A DNA stretch of 35,354 nt, taken from NCBI GenBank assembly GCA_020201095.1, contig JAIVHM010000157.1, forward strand, positions 1 to 35,354, in the 5' to 3' direction. Position numbers and translations under genes: made by a program. Source of the stretch: Halomonas sp. Its GTDB lineage: Bacteria > Pseudomonadota > Gammaproteobacteria > Pseudomonadales > Halomonadaceae. The notes beneath the pieces were generated by a model. It was given only the letters and a program-made list of their open reading frames with translations. It made no database searches and was not told the DNA's origin. Positions within the stretch are counted from its first letter, which is position 1; each line of letters begins with the position of its first letter. Shown in pieces: positions 18,389-26,934 of this stretch.

Positions 18389-19048
18389 TTATCCATCCTT
18401 GGTAGTTGAAGCAGACGATTGATCTTCCCCCCAGCGGGGCATCAGTTGGTGGTCAATGCCCAACTGATTGAGAATGCGCGCCACAATAAAATCGATTAAA
18501 TCATCGATCGATTGAGGACGATGGTAGAAACCAGGTGCTGCAGGCAGGATGACGACGCCAAGCCGACTCAGGGCCAGCATGTGTTCAAGATGAATGGGAG
18601 AAAACGGGCTTTCCCGCGGCACCATCACCAGCGTACGCCGCTCCTTCACGGCCACATCAGCCGCGCGCTCAATCAAGTTATTACTGGCGCCGGTGGCCAC
18701 GGCAGACAACGTGCCGGTGGAACACGGGCAAATCACCATCGCGGACGGCGCACCTGACCCTGACGCCACAGGTGCCATCCAGTCTTCACGACCAAAACAG
18801 CGGATTTGCCCCGCTGCCGCACCACTGCGTTCGCTCAGCGCCTCGGCGAGCCGCTCTGGCTGTGCGGGCAGGGTAATCTCGGTTTCGGTAGCGATCACCA
18901 TGTGGGCGGCTTTGGAGATCATCACCCAGACTTCATGGTGGGCAGCTACCAGCACATCAATCAGCCGAAGCCCGTACTGAGCCCCCGAGGCACCGGTAAG
19001 CGCAACGGTAACCGGCGGTTTGAAAGTCGCTGTCGTCGCGTTGCTCAT
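18389..19048 (-). CDS. ubiX: Flavin prenyltransferase UbiX
   Basis: Makes prenylated FMN for the UbiD decarboxylase of ubiquinone synthesis from FMN and dimethylallyl phosphate. The 219-residue product has the flavoprotein motif [19 protein letters not shown] at the N-terminus. [30 protein letters not shown] and the phosphate-binding [15 protein letters not shown] follow in the second half. A ~25-residue tail extends beyond the usual end. The ATG overlaps the mpl stop by one base (TAATG) and uses a GGAGG site inside the mpl 3' end, so the two genes are translationally coupled. ubiD is not in the window. Confidence 0.95.
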   Translation of the reverse strand: MSNATTATFKPPVTVALTGASGAQYGLRLIDVLVAAHHEVWVMISKAAHMVIATETEITLPAQPERLAEALSERSGAAAGQIRCFGREDWMAPVASGSGAPSAMVICPCSTGTLSAVATGASNNLIERAADVAVKERRTLVMVPRESPFSPIHLEHMLALSRLGVVILPAAPGFYHRPQSIDDLIDFIVARILNQLGIDHQLMPRWGEDQSSASTTKDG

Positions 19049-20433
19049 TATGCCTCCTCCCTGGCAGCTAATGCGCTTATCAAGCGCTCGTGCACGCCCT
19101 CGAAGCTACCGTTCGACATCACCACAATACGATCCTGAGGTGACGCCAGCGTGACGACGGCGTTCACCAGTGCGTCAATATCATCGTAAAGCGTCGAGTG
19201 CGCTTGGGCGTCCACCAGCGCCTCCATCGACCAGGTAACGCCTGGCGGTTGAAACCAGAACACCGCATCGGCTTGTGCCACGCTTTCCGTCAGACGTTCA
19301 CGCATTGCCCCCAACCGCATGGTATTAGAGCGCGGCTCGATAACCGCCAGCAGGCGCCCTTTGGTCGTTGCCGCCCTGAGGCCTTGAAGGGTCGCCGCAA
19401 TCGCGGTGGGATGATGGGCAAAATCGTCAATAACCTGAATGCCATTGACCTCACCCCGCACCTCCTGACGACGGCGCGGGGTTTCAAAACGCGCAAGGGC
19501 AGCACAGCCGCGTGCCAGGTCGACCCCGCATTGCCAGGCCGCGGCCAATGCAGCCAACGCATTGCGCGCATTATGCTCGCCGGTTAACGCCCACTCCACT
19601 ACGCCATCTTCTTCCAGCTTACTTTCAGGGTCGCGGTAGATGACCTGGAAGCGGCTTGCATCGGCGCGCTCGCTGCGCAACTGCCAGGCGCTATCCGGGT
19701 GGTCGCCCACATAATCCACCGGCGTCCACACGCCCTGTTCCAACACACGTTCAAGCGCTGGCTGCCGATCGGCAACCAAGAGACGCCCCTGGCTTGGCAC
19801 GGTGCGCACAAGGTGATGAAATTGACGCTCGATAGCGGCCAGGTCGGGAAAAATATCCGCGTGGTCGTATTCCAGGTTATGCAGCACGGCGATGTGCGGG
19901 CGATAGTGCACAAACTTGGACCGCTTATCGAAAAACGCCGTGTCGTACTCGTCGGCCTCCACCACAAACGGCGCATCGGGCGCACCCAGCCGGGCCGAGA
20001 CATTGAAGTTGCGCGGCACGCCACCAATCAAAAATCCTGGCGATAGCCCCGCACTCTCCAGTAGCCAGGCTAACAGGCTCGCGGTGGTGGTTTTACCGTG
20101 TGTGCCCGCCACAGCGATCACCCGCCGGCCCGGCAATACGTGCTCTGCCAGCCACTGGGCGCCTGACGTGTAAGGTAAGCCACTGTTCAGCAAAGCTTCG
20201 ACTTCCTCATTACCACGGGAAAGCGCATTGCCTACCACCACCATGTCGGGGGCTGGCTGCAGATGCTCGGCCCGGTAGCCTTCCATCAGGCTGATCCCCG
20301 CTTCTTCCAGTTGGGTGCTCATCGGCGGATAGACGTTGGCGTCAGAGCCGCTCACCTGATGACCCAACTCCCGGGCGAGCAGCGCCAAACTGCCCATGAA
20401 AGTGCCGCAAATTCCGATAATGTGCAGATGCAT
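19048..20433 (-). CDS. mpl: UDP-N-acetylmuramate:L-Ala-gamma-D-Glu-meso-DAP ligase (murein peptide ligase)
   Basis: Recycles murein tripeptide by ligating it to UDP-MurNAc in the cytoplasm. The product is 461 residues from the preferred start at 20433 ([14 protein letters not shown]), which follows GAGG; the open frame extends to 20478 but that part is not conserved. The Mur-ligase motifs are [14 protein letters not shown], the ATP-binding [30 protein letters not shown] and [22 protein letters not shown] and [10 protein letters not shown] follow in the C-terminal half. The presence of Mpl implies active wall recycling, which fits the lytic transglycosylase and carboxypeptidase genes of the neighbouring cluster. 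Confidence 0.96.
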   Translation of the reverse strand: MHLHIIGICGTFMGSLALLARELGHQVSGSDANVYPPMSTQLEEAGISLMEGYRAEHLQPAPDMVVVGNALSRGNEEVEALLNSGLPYTSGAQWLAEHVLPGRRVIAVAGTHGKTTTASLLAWLLESAGLSPGFLIGGVPRNFNVSARLGAPDAPFVVEADEYDTAFFDKRSKFVHYRPHIAVLHNLEYDHADIFPDLAAIERQFHHLVRTVPSQGRLLVADRQPALERVLEQGVWTPVDYVGDHPDSAWQLRSERADASRFQVIYRDPESKLEEDGVVEWALTGEHNARNALAALAAAWQCGVDLARGCAALARFETPRRRQEVRGEVNGIQVIDDFAHHPTAIAATLQGLRAATTKGRLLAVIEPRSNTMRLGAMRERLTESVAQADAVFWFQPPGVTWSMEALVDAQAHSTLYDDIDALVNAVVTLASPQDRIVVMSNGSFEGVHERLISALAAREEA

Positions 20434-20645
20434 CGCTACGCCTCTAAACAACCCCAAAACAGCTCGCAAGCCTAGCACGCCAGGCCTTATGGCTCACCTG
20501 TCTTAAACGGTCACATTGACGCAAGGCAAGCATCGTCCAGTGACAACGTCACTCAGATATTGCACGATGCCCGATCAGATAACATGCCTACGCTTCTCGC
20601 TGCTTTAATCGTGGCGACAAGCACGAATACCACGAGGGTTACTTA

Positions 20646-21032
20646 ATGCGCATATTGATACGCTATTTTTTCCGCGGCCTCCGCCTGGTGCTTGCACCTA
20701 TCATGCTGATATCCGAGAAGCTCTCGACACCCCAGTCGGTTAAGCGCTCACCTGAGGAACAAGCCAAGGTAGATCAAGCTTGCAACAGCCTTGCGCTGTA
20801 TCAGTTCCGCACCTGCCCGTTTTGTATCAAGGTGCGCAAGGAGATGGCCCGCCTCGGGCTTACGATCGAAAAACGTGACGCACAGTTGGACCCTGACCAC
20901 AAAAAAGCACTGCAGGAAGGTGGCGGCCGCGTCAAAGTGCCGTGCTTGAAAATTACCCATGATGATGGACGCGAAGAATGGCTATATGAATCTGATGAGA
21001 TCAATCGCTGGCTACATCAGCGCTTTGCTTAA
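20646..21032 (+). CDS. Membrane-anchored glutaredoxin-like protein
   Basis: A 128-residue protein. Residues 1-24 form a basic-hydrophobic N-terminal segment (IRYFFRGLRLVLAPIMLI), probably a membrane anchor with the rest in the cytoplasm. Residues 48-128 form a glutaredoxin/GST-N-type thioredoxin fold with a CPFC active site (Cys57, Cys60). A VKVPCL motif supplies the cis-proline, and a C-terminal LYESDEINRWL helix follows, as in glutathione-binding domains. The likely role is thiol-disulfide exchange with glutathione; the partner is unknown. GAGGG precedes the ATG by 7 nt. It stands alone, divergent from mpl and upstream of the ABC operon. Confidence 0.85.
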   Translation: MRILIRYFFRGLRLVLAPIMLISEKLSTPQSVKRSPEEQAKVDQACNSLALYQFRTCPFCIKVRKEMARLGLTIEKRDAQLDPDHKKALQEGGGRVKVPCLKITHDDGREEWLYESDEINRWLHQRFA

Positions 21033-21079
21033 CTACTCCTTTCGTCGCAACTGCCCTTCGTAACGCTCGCCACAGCCTA

Positions 21080-21102
21080 CCTCATTCATATGCTGAATGA
21101 GG
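21080..21102. repeat. Perfect 9-bp inverted repeat after the glutaredoxin-like gene
   Basis: CCTCATTCA and TGAATGAGG flank a 5-nt loop (TATGC), about 48 nt after the gene's stop. It could end the upstream transcript, although only a weak T-rich stretch follows, or act as an operator for the downstream ABC operon. Confidence 0.5.
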
Positions 21103-21177
21103 TCAGTCATTATTTCGATTGTAGAGAACCATTGCCTCTCTCTATGTTAGATACATAGCTTTCGAGCTGACCGTGTC

Positions 21178-21240
21178 TGCTTTGCTGCTCTGAGCATGTC
21201 TTCGTGACGTCTTCATTCCCAAGAAAAGAGCAGCAAAGCA
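21178..21240 (+). repeat. Perfect 14-bp inverted repeat in the leader of the ABC operon
   Basis: TGCTTTGCTGCTCT (21178-21191) is exactly complementary to AGAGCAGCAAAGCA (21227-21240), separated by 35 nt. The second arm ends 30 nt before the ATG of the binding-protein gene. In RNA it would form a strong stem-loop just upstream of the ribosome site (CAGGGAACG); in DNA it could be a looping operator. No T tract follows, so it is not a normal terminator. Confidence 0.65.
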
Positions 21241-21270
21241 AATAAACAATATCCTTTACAGGGAACGATA

Positions 21271-22854
21271 ATGACGTTTAAAAAAACGCTACTGGCTTCT
21301 GTGATTGGTGCCACATTAACGGGCACCGCTCTCCTACCCTCGATCGCAAGCGCTGAAACCCTGCGCATTGGTTACTCGGCCGACCCGGAAACGCTGGATA
21401 TCCACGAGCAGCTGTCGGGTGGCGTGCTGCGCTTTTCGCACATGGCTTTTGACCCGCTGGTTCGTTGGACTAAAGATTTCGAGTTCGAGCCGCGCCTGGC
21501 GACCGAATGGGAGCAGGTGGATGAAACCACCATGCGTATGACGCTGCGTGAGGGTGTTAAATTCCATTCCGGCAACGAATTTACCGCCGACGATGTGGTC
21601 TGGACCATCGAACGTCTCAAGAAAAGCCCCGACTACCGCGGCATTTTCGAACCAGTTGAAAGCGCCGAAGCCATTGACGATACGACCGTCGAGATCAAGA
21701 CCAGCGAGCCTTACCCGCTGCTGCTGAACATTGCCACCTATATCTTCCCGATGGACAGCGAGTTCTATACCGGTGAAACCGAGGATGGCGATGACAAGGG
21801 CGAAATCGAAAAATCTGGCGACTCCTATGCCTCGCGCAATCTATCGGGCACGGGGCCGTTCGTTATCACTGACCGTCGCCAAGGGGTTCGGGTTGAATTT
21901 GAGCGTTTTGAAGATTACTGGGACACCGAAACGGAAGGTAATGTCTCACGTATCGAGCTAACGCCGATTTCTGAAAATGCCTCACGCGTGGCTGCCCTGC
22001 TGTCCGGGGACGTGGACTTTATTGATGCGGTGCCGCCCAACGACCTGGATCGCGTTCGCGATGCCGATGATGTCAATCTGGTAGAGGTAGACGGCACCCG
22101 TATTATTGGCTTCCAGATGAACGAAGAGCGCGTTGAAGCCTTCCAGGATGCCCGTGTTCGCCAGGCGGTCGATTTGGCCATTAATCAGGAAGGCATTGCC
22201 GACCGTTTGATGCGCGGTTTCGCGAACCCGGCGGGTCAGTTCTCGCCAGAGGGTTACTCAGGCCACAACCCTGACTTGACACCGCGCTACGATGTCGAGC
22301 GTGCCAAAGAGCTGATGGCTGAAGCCGGTTACGAGGAAGGCTTCGAGATCGAAATGATCGCGCCTAACAATCGCTACGTTAACGACGCTCAAATCGCCCA
22401 AGCCGTCTCCAATATGCTGGCGCGCATTAATATCGATGTTGATTTGCGCACCATGCCGCTTGCCCAGTACTGGCCCGAGTACGATGAGCGCGAGTCTGAT
22501 ATGGCAATGATCGGCTGGCACGCTGACACCGAAGACACCGCTAATTTCTTCCAGTACCTGTCTTTCTGCATTGATGAAGAAACCGGTGCCGGTCAGTATA
22601 ACTACGGCAACTACTGCAACGAAGAAATTGACCAGTTAGTTACCGAGGCTGACAGCGAAACCGATCAGGAAAAACGTAACGAAATGCTGCGTGAAGCCGA
22701 AGCCATGCTCTACGAAGATGTCGGCTACATCACACTGCACTGGCAGAACCTTGCTTACGCTGCCAGCGAAGGGGTCGAAATTGAACCCGTCGTCAATGCG
22801 CTCGACTTCCCCTACCTCGGCGACCTTGTCATCAACCGTGAAGATGACGAATAA
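21271..22854 (+). CDS. Peptide ABC transporter substrate-binding protein (SBP family 5)
   Basis: Periplasmic binding protein of the DppA/OppA family, 527 residues. A signal peptide is likely cut after SIASA (residue 28). Family features include the start ETLRIGYSADPETLDIHEQ, MTLREGVKFHSGNEFTADDVVWTIERL, and the repeated lobes ending in LHWQNLAYAA. The mature protein is very rich in Asp and Glu, as expected for a periplasmic protein of a halophile. It is the first gene of an importer operon, with a 15-bp hairpin between it and the permease genes, which often allows binding protein to be made in excess. The nearby pepQ points to dipeptides or proline peptides as ligands, but this is inference. 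Confidence 0.92.
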   Translation: MTFKKTLLASVIGATLTGTALLPSIASAETLRIGYSADPETLDIHEQLSGGVLRFSHMAFDPLVRWTKDFEFEPRLATEWEQVDETTMRMTLREGVKFHSGNEFTADDVVWTIERLKKSPDYRGIFEPVESAEAIDDTTVEIKTSEPYPLLLNIATYIFPMDSEFYTGETEDGDDKGEIEKSGDSYASRNLSGTGPFVITDRRQGVRVEFERFEDYWDTETEGNVSRIELTPISENASRVAALLSGDVDFIDAVPPNDLDRVRDADDVNLVEVDGTRIIGFQMNEERVEAFQDARVRQAVDLAINQEGIADRLMRGFANPAGQFSPEGYSGHNPDLTPRYDVERAKELMAEAGYEEGFEIEMIAPNNRYVNDAQIAQAVSNMLARINIDVDLRTMPLAQYWPEYDERESDMAMIGWHADTEDTANFFQYLSFCIDEETGAGQYNYGNYCNEEIDQLVTEADSETDQEKRNEMLREAEAMLYEDVGYITLHWQNLAYAASEGVEIEPVVNALDFPYLGDLVINREDDE

Positions 22855-22918
22855 AACGCAATAAATAAGGTATTGGTAAGCATTGTTTTCATAACCGTCT
22901 TTACCTTATCGCAAGGAC

Positions 22919-22953
22919 GCTTCGCTCCCTGGGTCAGCCCCAGGGAGCGAAGC
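22919..22953 (+). repeat. 15-bp perfect stem-loop between binding-protein and permease genes
   Basis: GCTTCGCTCCCTGGG pairs perfectly with CCCAGGGAGCGAAGC across a 5-nt loop (TCAGC), 65 nt after the binding-protein stop. Only a short T/A stretch follows, so it is better read as an intercistronic stabilising or partial-termination hairpin than a full terminator. A smaller inverted repeat (ATAAGGTA/TACCTTAT, 22865-22909) precedes it. Confidence 0.7.
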
Positions 22954-23027
22954 CTGTTATTAAAAGATTCGCGACAACCTCCTTGCCGACTCCCACGTTG
23001 AACCCTTTCATATAGGTGGCGTACGCC

Positions 23028-23862
23028 ATGATCGCCTTTTTAATCAAACGGCTAATGCACGCGGTATTGGTGATGTTTATCATCAGCCTGCTAGCCTTCG
23101 CTATTCAGGACAACCTGGGTGACCCCATCCAACAGATGGTTGGGCAGTCTGTACCGGAAAGCGAACGCGAAGAGCTTCGCGAACGCTTTGGCCTGAACGA
23201 TCCGTTCCTGGTTCAATACACTCGTTTTGCGAAAAATGCCCTGCAGGGCGACTTTGGCTATTCGTATTTTTACCGGGAGCCTGCGCTGGACGTCATTGCA
23301 CGCCACCTACCCGCTACCCTGGAGCTGGTTTTCGCGTCTACGTTAATCATCGTCGTGTTTTCCGTCCCCATAGGGGTATATAGCGCCATCAAGCCCCGCT
23401 CGCTGATTTCGCGGTTTTTCATGGGCATATCGATCGTGGGTATTTCCATTCCGGTTTTTTTAACCGCTATTGTGCATCATGCTGCCACTGTTTATCCGCT
23501 TAATCCGCGCGGAAATGATGGAAGTATTGCAGTCTGACTACGTCAAATACGCTCGTGCAAAAGGCATTTCCATGCGCCGGGTGTATTTTGTTCACGCGCT
23601 TAAAAACACCATGTTGCCGGTCATTACCGTGGGCGGCGTGCAAATTGGCACTATGGTGGCTTACACCATCCTGACCGAAACGGTCTTTCAATGGCCAGGG
23701 ATGGGCTTGATGTTCCTGGACGCGATCAACCGCGCCGACATTCCCCTGATCATTTCTTACTTAATGATTGTCGGGGTCATTTTCGTGGTCACCAACACTA
23801 TCGTCGATTTGATCTACGGCTTGGTGAACCCCACTGTCAAATTAACCGGGAAGCCCGCATGA
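23028..23862 (+). pseudogene. Peptide ABC transporter permease (DppB type), broken by an internal deletion
   Basis: First inner-membrane permease of the importer. The start ATG at 23028 (MIAFLIKRLMHAVLVMF) has AGGTGG upstream; a GTG at 23016 is in frame but less likely. The first frame runs through DNLGDPIQQMVGQS, DPFLVQYTRFAKNALQGDFGYS and GISIPVFLTAI, then goes out of frame at about 23470-23480 and stops at 23537. The second frame resumes the same family at IMLPLFIRLIRAEMMEV, includes the EAA-like loop VKYARAKGISMRRVYFVHALKNTMLP, and ends at 23862, overlapping the next permease (ATGA). Comparison with DppB-type permeases suggests about 50 residues missing between the parts, with loss of frame. 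Without a working first permease the importer should be dead, so this needs checking against reads. Confidence 0.88.
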
Positions 23863-24800
23863 CAACGACTACGCACCCCGTTCCTGGCCGCTGGCAGCGC
23901 TTCCGCGACTCCTATCTTTGGTACAGTTTCAAGCGCGATTACACCGCGCAGCTGTGCTTCGCGATATTCGTCTGTCTGGTGTTTGCCGCTTTTTCGGCAC
24001 CGCTTCTTGCCCCCACTGATCCTTATGACTTGAGCCAGATTGATATTCTGGCCTCCGAGTTGCCGCCCTTCTGGATTAACGGCGCCGACGAGAACTACAC
24101 CCTGGGCACCGATGCCCAGGGACGCGACCTGTTATCGGTGATTCTTTACGGCACGCGGGTATCCCTGCTGATCGGCTTCGGCGCCGTTGCACTGCAAGCC
24201 CTCTTGGGGGTCACCTTTGGCCTGATGGCCGGTTATCTGGGGGGCCGCGTGGATGCCTTTTTGATGCGCTTGGCCGACATCCAACTGTCGTTTTCGACGC
24301 TGATGGTTGCCATCGTGGTCGGCGCCGTGGTTAAGGCCTCATTTGGCAGCTCGTTTTACAGCAGCTACGCCGTCTTGATGCTGGTGTTGATTATCGGCCT
24401 CGCGGAATGGCCACAGTACGCGCGTACCGTGCGGGCATCGGTGCTCGCCGAGAAGAACAAAGAGTACGTCGATGCCGCCCGGGTGATGGGGTTACGCAGC
24501 AAACGCATCATGTTCCGCCACGTACTGCCCAACACGCTATCACCGATCTTCGTGATTTCGACGGTGCAAATCGCCAACGCGATTATCTCCGAGGCCGCGC
24601 TTTCGTTTCTGGGCCTTGGCATGCCCGAAACACACCCTTCGCTGGGCTCGCTGATCAAGTCTGGGTTTGACTACATCCAATCCGGCTCCTGGTGGATCAC
24701 CATGATCCCCGGCGCCGTGCTGGTGGTGCTGGTGCTTTCCATCAACCTGCTCGGCGACTGGCTACGTGACGTTATGAACCCGCGACTCTACAAAGGCTGA
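23859..24800 (+). CDS. Peptide ABC transporter permease (DppC type)
   Basis: Second inner-membrane permease, 313 residues. The start at 23859 overlaps the preceding gene's stop (ATGA); a longer open frame upstream is only a shadow of the first permease. It has the DppC-type N-terminal helix (LCFAIFVCLVFAAFSAPLLAP), the periplasmic loop with LGTDAQGRDLLSVILYGTRVSL, and five further helices. The cytoplasmic EAA loop reads EYVDAARVMGLRSKRIMFRHVLPN and contacts the ATPases. It ends LLGDWLRDVMNPRLYKG, typical of the family. It looks intact. Confidence 0.93.
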   Translation: MTTTTHPVPGRWQRFRDSYLWYSFKRDYTAQLCFAIFVCLVFAAFSAPLLAPTDPYDLSQIDILASELPPFWINGADENYTLGTDAQGRDLLSVILYGTRVSLLIGFGAVALQALLGVTFGLMAGYLGGRVDAFLMRLADIQLSFSTLMVAIVVGAVVKASFGSSFYSSYAVLMLVLIIGLAEWPQYARTVRASVLAEKNKEYVDAARVMGLRSKRIMFRHVLPNTLSPIFVISTVQIANAIISEAALSFLGLGMPETHPSLGSLIKSGFDYIQSGSWWITMIPGAVLVVLVLSINLLGDWLRDVMNPRLYKG

Positions 24801-24807
24801 AGACACC

Positions 24808-25824
24808 ATGGCACTACTGGAAGTGACAAATTTAGACGTGCGCTTCGGCCTGCGCCAGGGCGAAGTGCGCGCTTTGCGCGACGTCAATTTTACCCTCGAA
24901 CGCGGGGAGCGGTTAGGCATTGTCGGTGAATCCGGTGCGGGTAAATCCGTGGCCGCTTTTTCGCTGCTCAACCTGATTGCCAAACCGGGTTTCATCGCCG
25001 GCGGCAGCATCAGTTTTGAGGGTAAAACGCTCAACACCATGTCCGAACGTGGTCTGCGCAAAGTGCGCGGCAACCGCATCTCGATGATTTTTCAGGACCC
25101 AATGATGACGTTGAACCCGGTCCTGTCCATCGGCCAGCAAATGATTGAATGCCTCAAGGCCCACCGGCGTATTTCGTCTAGAGAAGCCCGCGCCATTTCG
25201 CTGGACAAACTTCGCCAGGTACAGATTCCTTCGCCGGAAACCCGCCTGGATCAGTATCCCCACGAGCTTTCTGGCGGCATGCGCCAACGCGTGATCATCG
25301 CCATCGCGCTGCTGCTGGACCCGGACATCATCATTGCCGACGAGCCGACTACCGCGTTGGACGTGACCATTCAGGCGGAAATCATGGCGTTGCTGCTGGA
25401 GCTATGCGAGCAGCACAACGTCGGCTTGATTCTGATCACCCACGACCTGGGGGTGGTCAGCCAGGTCACCCAGCGCATGCTGGTGATGTACGCCGGTCGC
25501 GTGATTGAACAAGGGTCTACGCGCGAGATCATCAACGACCCGCAGCACCCTTACACTCAAGGCTTAATCAACGCGCTGCCGCAAATGGCGACGCCCGGCG
25601 AAAAGCTCAATCAGATCCGCGGCACCATGCCGTCGCTTTCGAACCTGCCCAGCGGCTGCGCGTTTCACCCGCGCTGTAACTTCATCAATCGCGCCGATGG
25701 AAAGCCGCGCCCAGCCTGCACCGAGCAGGTTCCGGGCTTTGTCGAGTCCGGCAACTGCCGCGTGGCATGCCACATGGTCGCTGAAATGCTTGAAGACCGC
25801 CGCTTGAAGGAGGAATCCTCATGA
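24808..25824 (+). CDS. Peptide ABC transporter ATP-binding protein (DppD/OppD type)
   Basis: Cytoplasmic ATPase of the importer, 338 residues. It has Walker A GESGAGKS, the signature LSGGMRQRV, Walker [13 protein letters not shown] and the switch histidine in ITHDLG. The C-terminal oligopeptide-transporter extension contains the [16 protein letters not shown] cysteine motif found in DppD/DppF proteins, some of which bind an iron-sulfur cluster. It starts 7 nt after the second permease and overlaps the next ATPase by four bases (ATGA), so the two ATPases are co-translated. Confidence 0.95.
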   Translation: MALLEVTNLDVRFGLRQGEVRALRDVNFTLERGERLGIVGESGAGKSVAAFSLLNLIAKPGFIAGGSISFEGKTLNTMSERGLRKVRGNRISMIFQDPMMTLNPVLSIGQQMIECLKAHRRISSREARAISLDKLRQVQIPSPETRLDQYPHELSGGMRQRVIIAIALLLDPDIIIADEPTTALDVTIQAEIMALLLELCEQHNVGLILITHDLGVVSQVTQRMLVMYAGRVIEQGSTREIINDPQHPYTQGLINALPQMATPGEKLNQIRGTMPSLSNLPSGCAFHPRCNFINRADGKPRPACTEQVPGFVESGNCRVACHMVAEMLEDRRLKEESS

Positions 25825-26888
25825 CTGCCCCCTCTGAGGCCATAGCGGCCAACCCGACGCCGACCCAGAATGAAAAAAGTGACGACTCGCTGCTGCAAAT
25901 TCGCGGCTTGAAAAAACGCTTTTCATTGTCGGGCGATTTTCTTGAACAGCTACGCTTCAAGGGTGGCAAGCTGGTTCGTCATCGGGAATACGTACATGCC
26001 ATCAATGGCGTTGATCTCGATATCAAACGCGGCGAAGCGCTGTGCGTGGTAGGTGAATCCGGCTGTGGCAAATCCACTGTCGCGCGCACGGTCATGGGGT
26101 TGATTACTCCTTCCGAAGGTGAAATCCGCTACGGCGGCGAACGTATCGACAACCTGAGCTCGCGGCAGCTACTGCCCTACCGCAAGCGCATGCAGATGAT
26201 TTTCCAAAATCCCTATGCGTCGCTCAACCCGCGCATGACCATCCAGCAGACGCTGGAAGAACCGCTCCGGCTGCATCATCCGGATTGGAATCGCGAGAAA
26301 ATCGAAGCCAAAGTCTACGATGTCATGCAATCGGTAGGCATTGACCCGGACTGGGGCAAGCGCTTCGGCCATGAGTTTTCGGGTGGCCAACGTCAGCGTA
26401 TCGCGATTGCCCGGGCACTGGCCGTCGACCCTGAGTTTATTGTTGCCGATGAGCCAATTTCCGCGCTGGACGTCTCCATTCAAGCGCAGGTACTCAACCT
26501 GCTGATGGAGGCCCAGCACGAGCGCAACCTGACCTACCTGTTCATTACCCACGACCTGGCAGTCGTCGAACATTTCGGCACCCGCGTCGCCGTCATGTAC
26601 CTGGGCACGGTATGTGAAATCGCCACCACGGCGACGCTGTTTGAGAAGCCACGCCACCCCTACACTCAGGCGTTGCTGTCGGCGATTCCACGGCTGGAAG
26701 ATGACCGCCCCCAGCACATCCGCCTTTCAGGCGAAGTGCCCACGCCGGTGAATCTGCCCAGCGGCTGCGTGTTCCATGGCCGCTGCCCTCATGCCAATGC
26801 GCGCTGCAAACAAGAAATTCCTGTCCTGCAGACACAAGATGACGGCACGCGCGTTGCGTGCCACGCTGTTGAAGAAGGCCGCCTATGA
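25821..26888 (+). CDS. Peptide ABC transporter ATP-binding protein (DppF/OppF type)
   Basis: Second ATPase of the importer, 355 residues. It has Walker A GESGCGKS, the Q-loop region MIFQNPYASLNPRMTIQQTL, the signature FSGGQRQRI, Walker B FIVADEPISALD and ITHDLA. The C-terminal PVNLPSGCVFHGRCPHA cysteine cluster matches the DppF/OppF extension. An insertion near residues 45-55 (EQLRFKGGKLVRHREYVHAING) is typical of the F-type subunit. The stop lies 46 nt before the lysR-type gene on the same strand, so the operon may continue into it. Confidence 0.95.
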   Translation: MTAPSEAIAANPTPTQNEKSDDSLLQIRGLKKRFSLSGDFLEQLRFKGGKLVRHREYVHAINGVDLDIKRGEALCVVGESGCGKSTVARTVMGLITPSEGEIRYGGERIDNLSSRQLLPYRKRMQMIFQNPYASLNPRMTIQQTLEEPLRLHHPDWNREKIEAKVYDVMQSVGIDPDWGKRFGHEFSGGQRQRIAIARALAVDPEFIVADEPISALDVSIQAQVLNLLMEAQHERNLTYLFITHDLAVVEHFGTRVAVMYLGTVCEIATTATLFEKPRHPYTQALLSAIPRLEDDRPQHIRLSGEVPTPVNLPSGCVFHGRCPHANARCKQEIPVLQTQDDGTRVACHAVEEGRL

Positions 26889-26934
26889 GGCGGTCATTGG
26901 ACATACGATGGTGCCCTTCATGGAGAGGTAAGGC

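Noticed and set aside
23016-23027. GTG start four codons upstream for the first permease
   Set aside because: The ATG at 23028 gives the usual DppB N-terminus and has AGGTGG at suitable spacing.
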